Assembly (NCBI GenBank): GCA_947561715.1 | Contig: OX387199.1 | Location: 8,933,001 to 8,997,000, forward strand | Source: Ascidia mentula | Taxonomy: Eukaryota > Chordata > Ascidiacea > Phlebobranchia > Ascidiidae | Direction of reading: 5' to 3' | DNA: 64,000 nt | Shown here: in pieces, positions 19,826-29,262 of the stretch | Numbering within the stretch: position 1 is the stretch's first letter | Layout: each line of letters begins with the position of its first letter | The notes under the pieces: model-generated | The model's database searches: none | What the model was told of the DNA's origin: nothing | What the model saw: only the letters and a program-made list of their open reading frames with translations | Position numbers and translations under genes: made by a program

Positions 19826-20250
19826 TTAACCTGGCATATATTGCAACGTTTTCAATAAAAATCCATTTGTCCAAATTCGTTTTAAAGTTTTTTCTTCCGT
19901 TTTGCAAACCGCTGCTTTTTTCTCTTGTGTCAAAAGTAAATTGGACGGTGCACCCTCCATTTTCCAAGATTTTTCACAATTGAGATTCCAACGTTGCGTT
20001 CTTGCTGCATTCCTCAAAGAGAAAGTTTATCACATAGGTTGGTTGCTTTTCAATGTTTTCTGCGTAGAATAAGTTCGAATAAGGTGCGAATCTCTGTGGC
20101 GTTTATGTCGAAAGTTGTTTTTCATATGTCACATCTAAACGGCATTGCTTGTTCGTCTCATGTCTTGCATTTAAATGGAAATGAAACAGTTCAGCGAAGA
20201 ATTTTAACAGCATTTGAATCCGAAACTGTGTTACTCTCTAACCCAAAGTA
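19826..20250 (-). pseudogene. Zinc-finger relic R2, unit 2
   Basis: Paralogue of 12142-12530 with about 90 percent similarity by eye. It contains fragments of finger-gene sequence without an intact C2H2 finger. Confidence 0.5.
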
Positions 20251-20295
20251 AAATCGAACAAGAGTAACAATCGCACGAGGAATAACATAAAAACA

Positions 20296-20655
20296 CTACA
20301 AACCACGCGTACAAAAGTCTCCATCCTTTATGTCCCTTGGTCTATCTCTTGTCCGTATGTTCGTCAGTCCGTCTATTCGTCTATTTTTATGCAAGGGTAT
20401 GTAGCTTATGTAGAAAATGCGTGCAGAATGATTTGAGTTCAGATTATCCCGTGATTCATTTGAACAGGTAGCTTGTTGCAGGAAGTTAGTCAAAAATAGG
20501 TCAACCGGATATTTAATTATCTTCCGTGCATACGAGCGAATATCATGTTCGCCGTAAATTAGTTGATATTGTTTTACAGCGTTATCCGAAGTTAATAAAA
20601 AAACAACGGTTGATGCCAGAAAACACAAAATAAGAGAAATATGACGTTGCAACAA
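20296..20655 (-). CDS. Conserved 119-codon open frame with hydrophobic N-terminus (uncertain)
   Basis: The minus-strand frame begins at a TTG, with no ATG in phase, so if real it is an exon or has lost its start. It opens with a hydrophobic stretch (ISLILCFLASTVVFLLTS) like a signal peptide or type II membrane anchor, then a hydrophilic part with NES and NHS glycosylation-type sites, ending KDGDFCTRGL. The unit 1 copy (12612-12965) keeps the same frame with a few conservative changes and one frameshift. I recognise no domain. It may be a captured exon or a chance frame. Confidence 0.25.
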   Translation of the reverse strand: MLQRHISLILCFLASTVVFLLTSDNAVKQYQLIYGEHDIRSYARKIIKYPVDLFLTNFLQQATCSNESRDNLNSNHSARIFYISYIPLHKNRRIDGLTNIRTRDRPRDIKDGDFCTRGL

Positions 20656-20679
20656 AATGCCAATGTAGATTATTAATTG

Positions 20680-20856
20680 AGTTCGAATGTGCCTGTTTAG
20701 ACTCCGTTTCGCGAAAATGTTTTATCACATACATTGCATCGAAAGGATGTTTCTCTAGTGTGTGCACTTAAATATGCCTCCTCGGGATTTTCCATTGCTA
20801 AACAAATTTTCGCAAATATCGCAGCGAAAACAATTTACCGTTGTTTGAATTTCCAT
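20680..20856 (-). pseudogene. Broken zinc-finger gene R1, unit 3, truncated
   Basis: From ATG 20856 the minus strand encodes the MEIQTT start and parts of two fingers, with an in-frame stop, and breaks off near 20680 where unit 2 sequence begins. This marks the junction between units 2 and 3. Confidence 0.65.
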
Positions 20857-20940
20857 TGATAAGATTTACGTTTTTTTTTTCAAAAATTGTGATCACACAC
20901 GAACAGCCCATTAAGTCTATTTTCACTTGGCACAATATCA

Positions 20941-20950
20941 CTTATATAAG
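20941..20950 (-). promoter_or_regulatory. TATA box of R1, unit 3
   Basis: CTTATATAAG on the minus strand in the conserved promoter context, upstream of the truncated R1 copy. Confidence 0.5.
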
Positions 20951-22186
20951 AAACTGCGCTATATAACCAGAAAGTGAAATCATTTTTCAAGAAATGTACA
21001 TTTTTCTATAATATTTACCAATGAAAGTTCGCCAACATAAGTCTGTTGTGCATGTTATTTATGTTTGTCCATCCTGAATTTATCCCTCTGTCACTTCAGT
21101 AACAATATTTTGATATTTAAGGTCTATTGGCGATTACTCACACAACCTTTCTAGCTCCAGAGGCTGTAAATCATCCAACCGTATCACCGAATACGGATTT
21201 GTCAATTATGTAAACAATCAAAACGGCGGTCAAGTTTTACATGTCGAGTCTTGTGACGTGATTTTTGACATTGCAAAACTAATTTTGATGAAATAACACA
21301 ACACAAATCATATTCCGGATTGGGTTATTTGAACTCATTGCATTACACTGCAAAGTGAAAAATTAAATAACTTTTAGTTTATTACATATTTGGCAATGTA
21401 TCATAGCAAATTTTTCACATTTTTTCGATTAATTGTGATTGACATTTCGCGGTGATTTTATTGTTTTAACAACTCAGTGCAGGACTTTTGGCTAAATTAA
21501 TAAACCACATTATACATTGCGCTGCAGCGTGCCTTGAAACACATACATACCGCATTACTAATGCCAGCACTTTGGGCGTTTTTTTTTGAATGAATATTAA
21601 GGCTATCTTATCTCTGATATTAAAGTTGTAAAATATGTAGCATACAACGATCGCCAGAGCAGGTGACACTTTATTATCTGCAAGGCTTTATTTTCGGTTA
21701 TTTGTTTGATCTGATTCGATAATAAATGATCCCAGTCTTCCAAATAATACGTACAACCATACAGAATAGAATACCATGCACAGAACTCAGAAAAAAACAA
21801 TTCAAAGAAAGAAAGGATATGACAAAATTCATCGGAGAATTTCAACAGTATTTGAAGACACTATAACTGTGTTTAGGCTCGCGTTGACACAACTGTCGCC
21901 GGTGACATAACATCATGACTATTTGGTACAAAATAATTATCAATCCATATAGCATCAACCACCGACTTTCAAAAACCTATTGCATATAAGACATATAATA
22001 TCATTATACGATAAATTTGTGCTGTCTAAGTTCCTATGAAAACTCTATCTGGCATGTTGTAATCCTCTGATTTTCCTCTTGTTTTAAAAGCAAGTTGGAC
22101 TGTGCAAATCTCGAGGTTGTGTTAAAAAGGTTTCGCGATGCGTTCCTTGCAAAAATCGTCCATTACGTAGATTGAATGCCTTTCAA
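20951..22186. other. Unit 3 spacer
   Basis: Paralogous to 15482-16776. It includes a minus-strand 80-codon frame (21603-21845) matching the 76-codon frame of unit 2 and the ZNF 3' flank. It lacks the SINE composite found in unit 1. No firm gene. Confidence 0.55.
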
Positions 22187-23326
22187 TTAATTCTCCAGAT
22201 TATGAAATTGAAGGTGAACGTCTTTCTTGATTTTCTGACGAAATGTTTCTTCGCAAATTTCAAATCTAAACAGCTTTTCCTCGGTGTGAATTAAAATGTG
22301 TCTTTTAAGATTGCCGTTTATAGAAAAAGATTTATCACATATTTCACATTTGAACGGTTTTTCTCCAGTATGAGTTCGAAAGTGCGTTCTTAGATTGCTT
22401 CTTTGAGTAAAGGATTTATCACATATTTCACATTTAAACGGTTTTTCTTCAGTATGAGTTCGAAAGTGCGTTCTTAGACTGCTATTCACAGAAAACGATT
22501 TTTCACATATTTCACATTTGAACGGCTTTTCTCCAGTATGAAGTCGAAAGTGCGTTCTTAGACTGCTTTTTTCAGAAAATGATTTATCACATATTTTACA
22601 TTTGAACGGTTTTTCTCCAGTATGAGTTCGAAGGTGATTTTTTAGACTGCCGTATACAGAAAAAGATTGATCACATATTTCACATTTGAACGGTTTTTCT
22701 CCAGTATGAGTTCGAAGGTGCTTTCTTAAATTGCCTTTATGAGAAAAGGATTTCTCACATATTTCACATTTGAACGGCTTTTCTCCAGTATGAGTTCGAA
22801 AGTGCGTTCTAAGTCTGCCTTTTATAGAAAAAGATTGATCACATATTTCACATTTGAACGGCTTTTCTCCAGTATGAGTTCGAAAGTGCTTTTTTAGACT
22901 GGCTCTTTCAGAAAAAGATTTCTCACATGTTTCACATTTGAACGGCTTTTCTCCAGTATGAGTTCGAAAGTGCCTTTTTAGCCTGTCTTTTCGAGAAAAA
23001 GATTTATCACACTTGTAGCACTTGAACGGTTTCTCTCCAGTGTGAGTTTGACCGTGTTGCTTCAGATTATTTTTACTGAAGAACCTCTTTGGGCAAAACG
23101 TGCATTGGTATGGTCTCTCCCCAGTGTGTGCCCGATAGTGTGTTTTTAGACGATGTTGTGTAGAAAATGTTTTTTCACATACGTTACAGCGGAATGATGT
23201 TTCTCTCGTGTGCACTAGAATATGCTTCCTCAGGGATTTTCCACTGCTAAACAACTTTTCACAAATATCGCAGCGAAAACGATTTGCTGTTCTTTGAATT
23301 TCCATTTGAGTTTCACGTTTTTTCAC
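22187..23326 (-). CDS. C2H2 zinc-finger protein, 12 fingers plus a degenerate one
   Basis: An intronless minus-strand frame of 379 aa starting MKKRETQMEIQ. Twelve complete C2H2 fingers follow with TGEKPFKC linkers, then a degenerate finger (FRFEICEETF, first Cys lost) and a hydrophilic tail ending HNLEN. The tail is the longest C-terminus of the three genes and probably the ancestral one. Fingers 1-5 and 6-10 align to fingers of gene 2, whose additional fingers are block duplications. The homologous upstream ATG used in gene 1 is followed here by an in-frame stop (CAG TAA), so MKKRETQ is the likely start. A TATA-like box lies about 125 bp upstream. Confidence 0.9.
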   Translation of the reverse strand: MKKRETQMEIQRTANRFRCDICEKLFSSGKSLRKHILVHTRETSFRCNVCEKTFSTQHRLKTHYRAHTGERPYQCTFCPKRFFSKNNLKQHGQTHTGEKPFKCYKCDKSFSRKDRLKRHFRTHTGEKPFKCETCEKSFSERASLKKHFRTHTGEKPFKCEICDQSFSIKGRLRTHFRTHTGEKPFKCEICEKSFSHKGNLRKHLRTHTGEKPFKCEICDQSFSVYGSLKNHLRTHTGEKPFKCKICDKSFSEKSSLRTHFRLHTGEKPFKCEICEKSFSVNSSLRTHFRTHTEEKPFKCEICDKSFTQRSNLRTHFRTHTGEKPFKCEICDKSFSINGNLKRHILIHTEEKLFRFEICEETFRQKIKKDVHLQFHNLEN

Positions 23327-23446
23327 AAACTGTGAATTTGCTGTTTGTGTAATTTTTTTTGTTTTCTTTGCGTTACTGGAATGTACTCATATATTCAGAC
23401 AACATACGATCAGCCCTTACTCTCTATTTTCACTTTGCACAATGTC

Positions 23447-23456
23447 ACATATATAA
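23447..23456 (-). promoter_or_regulatory. TATA box of zinc-finger gene 3
   Basis: Minus-strand CTTATATATG with TGCAAAGTGAAAATAGAG downstream, the same arrangement as genes 1 and 2. Confidence 0.6.
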
Positions 23457-24442
23457 GAATCTAAGTATATCCTGGATTTGAAAAGCAGTATTAGGGAATT
23501 CTTTTTTTTCCTGCAGTGTTTGACGAAAAGGTCATCAAAAAATACTATTTGTGTCATCTAAAGAAGTATTTTATATTACCTCTGTCGATCTTGCTCTGTA
23601 AGTTTGTCCATCCTGTGTTGATTGTTATAACCAGTTCACAAACTTTCTGTTTTGAAACCTAACTTTGATTCCTAAATCATTACATTGACAAAATACTGCC
23701 AAACTCATACCGTGAAAGCAGCCATAATTGAAGTTACGATCAGTGGCGATAACTCACACAACCTTACAACCGCCAGAGGCTACAAATCATCGAACCGTAT
23801 CAACGCATGTGCCAATTATTTGAACAATTTATGTCCGCGGTCTACAAATTACAACTCGTAGCTTGATTTGTTTGAAACCATCGCATTTAATTTAAAGTAA
23901 ACTGTAAATTGATTTATATTTGGTTCTTTCAGTTTCTAAGTTGCCACAAACTATGTAACAAAGAGTAACTTTGTCGAAAAACCTTTGGACTGCAGAGCAC
24001 CGGATTAATATTGTCGCCACTTTGTTTGTCGGCTTTCTCTTTTGCGCGTTACTTGTTATTTGTTTCGCTTCATTATTTTCGTGAGATTATTTTTGTACTT
24101 TCGTATTTTCATGTGCAATATTAGTGTATTAACAGAACCTTATTCTTCAAACTTCGTTATTGTAAGCGCTTGACAAGGAAGGGAATGGTTTGCTCTATTA
24201 ATTTACTTCAAGATTTTATATTATCAACTGCAGGTGCGTTTATTTTGTAGAGAAATATCAATACGATAATATGGTTAACAACAAGGATGATATTTGTCAC
24301 TGTAATGCGTAAGAATTTGATGTAAATATCAATGCTATACTGCTTTGCTTTGCGAAAGCATGGTATCGTTTATACTGAAAACAATTGTCACCTGGCATAT
24401 ATTGCAAACTTTTTAATAAAAATCCGTTGGTCTAAGGTCGTT
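23457..24442. other. Unit 3 spacer, upstream of zinc-finger gene 3
   Basis: Paralogous to 18906-19825 with more divergence towards 24400. No gene is seen. Confidence 0.55.
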
Positions 24443-24797
24443 TCAATACTTTTTTCCTACATGTTGCAATCCGCTGTTTTTATCTTGTTTGTAAAGTAAA
24501 TTGGACGATGTACATTCTTTTTTCCAAGATTTTTCACCATTGAGATTCCAACATTGCGTTCTTGATAGATTCCTCAATGAGTTTGAAGGTGCTAATCTCT
24601 GTGGCGCTTCTGTCAAAAGCTTTTTCCCATATGTCACATCTAAACGGCTTTGCTTCAGTGTGGATTTGAATTTGTGCATTTAGATTGGTTAAGGCCATGG
24701 CGATATTTACTATGTAATTAAAATGAGAAAAAATACGAATATGGACGGAATATAAAAAACGTCGATGTGAAATAAAAACCGAAGCCGAATTGCACAT
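24443..24797 (-). pseudogene. Zinc-finger relic R2, unit 3
   Basis: The minus strand keeps one recognisable degenerate linker and finger start (IHTEAKPFRCDIWEKAF, second Cys replaced by Trp) and the words NAMLESQW and RLDVTYGKKLLTE shared with the other R2 copies. It is the last piece of the zinc-finger array. Confidence 0.6.
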
Positions 24798-25069
24798 ATG
24801 TCATAGATTAACCCATATGTCGGAGAGAGCGAAGTGATTAACCCAAAATATCATATGCGCACTGACACGAAGAAATCAATTTACACAATATGACAGAAAA
24901 TGACATTTAATAATAAAGTTTTGCTGCAGGAGTCCCCCGGTTTGTTCTACGTGCGTCATGGATTAGCACGCTGAGGTTTAAACAATAGATTGCAAAATCT
25001 TTAGTTTTCTGCAGAAACTAACCAGTTGACTAACAATTTTAACTCAATAGCAGCAGCGAGCCGTAAAAG

Positions 25070-25372
25070 ATGAACAATCCCACAATCACTCAGGCCCCAG
25101 GAAGGGTGAAGTTTTTGAACGACGACCAGGCGCATGCAGCCCGATATCTGTTTAACTTTTATGACCGAAACTTTAAGACATTGCGTTTAATTCAAGCAGA
25201 ACAAAAACATCTGTACGTCAGACGAGAAATCTATCACAAACGTTTCCTCCAGCGAAGTACAGAAAGTATTCGTCACGAATACACGTGCATTTTGTTCGTT
25301 CAGGACATTCCGATTAATTTTCAATACCCGGTGCGTATTTCTACAAATCCTATACAAGTTTGCATCAATTGA
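25070..25372 (+). CDS. Hypothetical 100-aa frame inside dispersed repeat X
   Basis: ATG 25070 opens a 100-aa frame rich in Arg, Gln and aromatic residues (LNDDQAHAARYLFNFYDRN, YVRREIYHKRFLQR). The same sequence in copy 1 (2820-3130) is interrupted and out of frame, and copy 3 (31500-31640) keeps only the 3' part. I recognise no domain. It may be a remnant gene of the repeat, or chance. Confidence 0.25.
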   Translation: MNNPTITQAPGRVKFLNDDQAHAARYLFNFYDRNFKTLRLIQAEQKHLYVRREIYHKRFLQRSTESIRHEYTCILFVQDIPINFQYPVRISTNPIQVCIN

Positions 25373-26860
25373 CGTTTTGGCTATCAAAAGTGTCACTACT
25401 TTGCCAACAATAGGACTTTAATTTAAACGACACATGTGTATATTTATTGACACAGGACATTATCCGGTGTCAATTTCACCATTGCAGAACACGCATCCTT
25501 ATCCAAATAAATTATGAATATTGTAACGAAGTTTATTTCCTCCACGTCACCTTACACTTTTGTTAGTTATTGTTATTGTTTGTATTTCATTGTTTTCACC
25601 TTTCTTCCTGGCACATTGTAATTTCACTGTTTCTTTCGTTGGTGCCACTTTATTTATTGTATTGTTTTGCCCACGCATATTGCTTTTAAGTCTCGCATTT
25701 CACTTACTTTCACCACACTATTTTATTACCTTCGTCTCCCCTCCCTTTCATATCATTTAACGCTTCACTTACTTTTTGTATGCCCTGAATGTGCCGCGTG
25801 TCGCGAATGCGCATCTTGATTGGTTGGTGGTTTTTGCGCAACGAACGATTTCTCTAAAACCGGGGGAGTCTTCTTCTGGTGACGCGTTGTTAACCTCTCT
25901 GGTACAGTGTTGTGTGTGAGTTATCGGGATCTTTGTCAGTAACGGCAGTATCAGAATTAGGGAGGCAGCTTTGTGAAAAGTACCGAATTAGGCAGAAGGG
26001 TTAATTGGGGGTTAACATCGCCACCCAAAAACATCTAACCGCCGAATTGCAAAGCTGCCGAAATAATTTCGTAACAATTTATTCAAGACATTGACTAAGT
26101 AGGAATAGAAAAAGTTGACGAATAAGTAGATCTCATGACAAATAATCAAACATATCACAATATATCTATACATTATTTTCCTCTTTCCCACCACCTCTAC
26201 CCCGTACAATTCCCCTTCTTTCTCCCCCAGATCCCCCACCACCTCCTCCTCCTACAAATCCCCCTCTTTCCATCTATCATAAGTTGATGCACATTACTGT
26301 TTGACCTACTGCTATCTATTGTCATTTTTCTCATAAGCTCAGGAAGTTGTTCCCCAGTCATGTCACCCACTTCATGTGAGTTCACATTCATGTTACTAAT
26401 AAATTACTCTTTGCAAATGCCTGTGAAGCAATTTCTGCCAAATGAAGCAAAAGTTGGTTTGTTAAATTGTGTTTTACATATAATTTTTTCACTCATAAAA
26501 TATATAACGATAGATTTAAAATACTAAAACAATAACATCCAAAACTGCTGCCTTGCAAATGGTTGTAAAGGCAAACAATGTAAGTCTGCAACCTCAGGAC
26601 TGTTCGGTACAAAGCAAAGACTTTTTGAAAATATAGCAGCCCGACATCAATAGTTGTCTCGAGGTGATTAAAAATATATCCTGACAACGTCGGTTGTCTC
26701 GGTTGTCACGATTTACAACTGTCGTGTTACGTCTAGGTGCCCTAAATTCACTTTACGGTTTCATTAAGATGCGCCCAGGCAAGTTTCAGTAAATATTTAT
26801 TCATACTATGACGCATATTTATTCAGGAGCCGACATATAAGACTATGAACTACTGAACTA

Positions 26861-26976
26861 TTTTAATACTCACCAGCTGCACTATTGAGACCATTTAGGT
26901 CGAAACAGTGGCCATCTGTCTGCAGCTTATACACAATTCATATTATTGGCTCCACATTGCTTATCATGTTTTAATA
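26861..26976 (+). mobile_element. 100-bp hammerhead-bearing insertion with 8-bp target duplication
   Basis: TTTTAATA at 26861-26868 and 26969-26976 flanks 100 bp absent from the homologous place in copy 1 of the host repeat (near 3948). The insert is almost entirely the hammerhead plus a tail that is also shared with 27832-27870 (words ATTCATATTATTGGCTCCAC). It is either a 5'-truncated copy of the larger family at 27723 or a very small mobile unit in its own right. Confidence 0.7.
26875..26927 (+). ncRNA. Type I hammerhead ribozyme, core mutated
   Basis: Helix I pairs AGCTGCA (26875-26881) with TGCAGCT (26921-26927) perfectly. Helix II pairs GACC with GGTC around ATTTA (26889-26901). GAAA is at 26902-26905. 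Helix III pairs ACAG (26905-26908) with CTGT (26916-26919) perfectly, ending in the GTC cleavage triplet. The core CTGANGA is changed to CTATTGA, which should abolish cleavage. All four structural elements fit the hammerhead consensus. Confidence 0.8.
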
Positions 26977-27700
26977 TGACTGTATTTAATTTCTGCATGC
27001 ACTCAAGTCCGAAGAACATCACCTTTTCGATAAGAATAAACACTGTAGTCGCCTGTGTACCAGGACCATACAAGAATTTTACATATACCTATGATTCGCG
27101 CGAAAATCTAAAAACTAGGAAGTGTACAAAAAATACTTTAGTCGCAGTTTCCTTCCATTTTTACACAGTAAAAGTTATGAAGCTATTTCATCTTAATGAA
27201 GCTAAGGTTGTTTTGTTAAATTGTGTTCACTGTAAAATGTTGTAACAGTGACTCCCTCAACAGCTACCAAACAAAAGGTTGGAAAGACAAGGAATGGAAG
27301 CCTTCATAATAATTTGATATATGTTAAAACACGTTAAATATATTTGCGTTACGTCTTTGCAGTGCGAACTCCAAGGTCGGAGCAAATGTTCCTTTGAACG
27401 TAACCAACAGCAGGTAAACAAAGGAAATTAAGATAGCAATAAAGGTACAGCGGGAAGAGGCGGATTGACGCGGTCGGAAGGAAAGAGTGGAGCGAAGGCG
27501 GAAACAACCTTGGTATCGAAGGTTATTGGAAAGCGAGTCCAAGATAAACATTCAAAGGTTTAAGAGAGAGAAATACAGACAATTGAAAGCATTGGGTCCA
27601 GCTTGTTGTTATCAATCTGTCAAACTAACTGTTGCGACCTATTATGTCAAATATGAGCATCGAATAGGGTCTTAACAATATTATTTATTTGTGTATATTT

Positions 27701-27722
27701 GTGGTGACTATACAGTCACCAC
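27701..27722. repeat. 22-bp hairpin at the left edge of the hammerhead element
   Basis: GTGGTGACT, ATAC, AGTCACCAC: perfect 9-bp arms around four bases. It directly abuts the shared repeat that starts at 27723. Confidence 0.8.
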
Positions 27723-27870
27723 AAAGTGGAAGTCTTTGCTTGGCCGTTTGGTCAGCAAAGTTGTCTGATAGTCACACCAGCTGCACTGATGAGACCTTTT
27801 AGGTCGAAACTGTGGCCGTCTGTCTGCAGCTTATACACAAATTCATATTATTGGCTCCACATTGCTTATA
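27723..27870 (+). repeat. Short repeat element carrying a hammerhead, best copy
   Basis: The left part (AAGTGGAAGTCTTTGCTTGG...) is shared with 30613-30670 and, inverted, with about 30400-30470. The right part is shared with the 100-bp insertion at 26869. It does not code for protein. This is a small non-autonomous repeat family with at least four copies within 4 kb, comparable in concept to metazoan retrozymes or ribozyme-bearing SINEs. Confidence 0.7.
27779..27831 (+). ncRNA. Type I hammerhead ribozyme, intact core
   Basis: Helix I pairs AGCTGCA (27779-27785) with TGCAGCT (27825-27831). CTGATGA (27786-27792) and GAAA (27806-27809) are canonical. Helix II pairs GACC (27793-27796) with GGTC (27802-27805) around TTTTA. 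Helix III pairs ACTG (27809-27812) with CTGT (27820-27823), with one U-U mismatch, and the cleavage triplet is GTC ending at 27824. The predicted cut is between 27824 and 27825. This is the best candidate in the window for an active self-cleaving RNA. Activity is inferred. Confidence 0.85.
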
Positions 27871-29262
27871 ATATTATTTATGATCGGTGGGAATCCTATT
27901 TGATTAGCGCATTTGACATTAGATCGCACGTGAGTTCTAATTGTTGTGTTTTCCTAACCTGACTTAATTAACTCTCAATGCAAACACTACACCAATATTT
28001 ATTTACCATGAACAATTTTGGATATGAGATTAACACATGCAATTATACCAACGCCAAACTGAGTGAATTTACGCCTAAACGTTCAGACAGAGTTGAACAA
28101 AACCGAATCACAAAATAGTAACTACTAACTCACACTGCAAGCCACGCACACTCATTATATGAAGCGAGAATACAAAAGACCAACGGTCACCGGACAGTTC
28201 AACAAAGACAGGTCGTTTGAAAGACGATACAGGACAGTCACACAGGAAAACCTAACGTCTCTAAACTACCAAACCAAACACTTCAAACTAGCCAATGAAA
28301 TCACTTGACAACGCAACAGTTGCTTGGAAAATACACATGTCTTAACATTAATATGACACCAAAACAGTTGAGAAACAGTTGGAAAGAACACATAGGACAC
28401 AAATTACGTGAATACACAACCGTTGCTATCGGTACAGTTTGAAATGAACACGCCTGGCAAGACGACCTACTTATGACTTTACCCAAACCAAATGATGAGA
28501 AATTCCGAACTGTGACATACTGACCATGCAACCTACTTCCATAAATGCAACGTTGATATGTAACGTAAAATTACGTTACACTAACAATTGTAATTTACCA
28601 GCTGTAACAGGAATAGTGATTCAAGTTTAGGTTGGATTTAAACTGTATTACAGCTGTAGTAGGTTCCCGATTTACGCCGCAAACAACGTGACGGCCCGTC
28701 CAGATCAACCCCGAACCACCTGTATGAGCTCCTTGAACTCATTGAGACGCTGTTGGTGCACAATTAATAAAACGCGCATTTAAAACTGTCGTAAGGCATA
28801 AAACGTGTTCTCCTATTCAGAATTTAGTTGACATCCATCGCAAATTTATCCCTTTCGAGTGCCATAATGTAAGGATATTTCTATTCGAGTCAAAACACAG
28901 ATATAAAAAACAAATCTTAGTATACACAATATGTAAAACACAGCATATGTAGGATTACTAAGCAACAAACTTAATAATTTACACTGATTTATGCGATATG
29001 CTGCTTATATGTTTCGTAATTTGACATTAAGTTAAAATTTTTGCAGCCTTCGTTTGGAGAAGATGTTCGTTAAAGATTAAATAAGTTCACAGGAAGAGAA
29101 GTAGTGAAGGGGTGAGATCATAAAGTAATGGAACTTAGGAACCACGTATATTAAAGCGATTTCGATATATTTAAGCTGGATTGAGCTAAAAAATAAGTCT
29201 GCAAAGAATTAATATTTTTCAACTTTCAAAATATTAATCATACCGACGAAGCCTCAACTTTT
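27871..29262. other. Intergenic, no gene seen
   Basis: AT-rich sequence without a convincing open frame or recognised repeat. A few TIR-like CA-rich words occur near 28000-28560. The 3' end of the caspase gene lies at its right edge. Confidence 0.5.

Larger units (their letters stand above)
25070..27300. repeat. Dispersed repeat family X, copy 2 (longest)
   Basis: Matches copy 1 (2820-3135, CT-rich block, 3830-4235) and copy 3 (31500-32040). The CT-rich block here is short (about 26170-26270). The copy carries a 100-bp hammerhead-containing insertion at 26869-26968 that is absent from copy 1. A plus-strand frame at 25560-25760 is not conserved and is not called. Confidence 0.75.

Noticed and set aside
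25560-25760. Hydrophobic 66-codon plus-strand frame.
   Set aside because: T/C-rich sequence gives hydrophobic translations by chance; not conserved in other copies of repeat X.
27487-27675. Plus-strand 62-codon frame with RRRKQPWYRRLLESESK, resembling a motif seen upstream of RT in some LINEs.
   Set aside because: Too short, no RT segment nearby, and similarity rests on a few residues.
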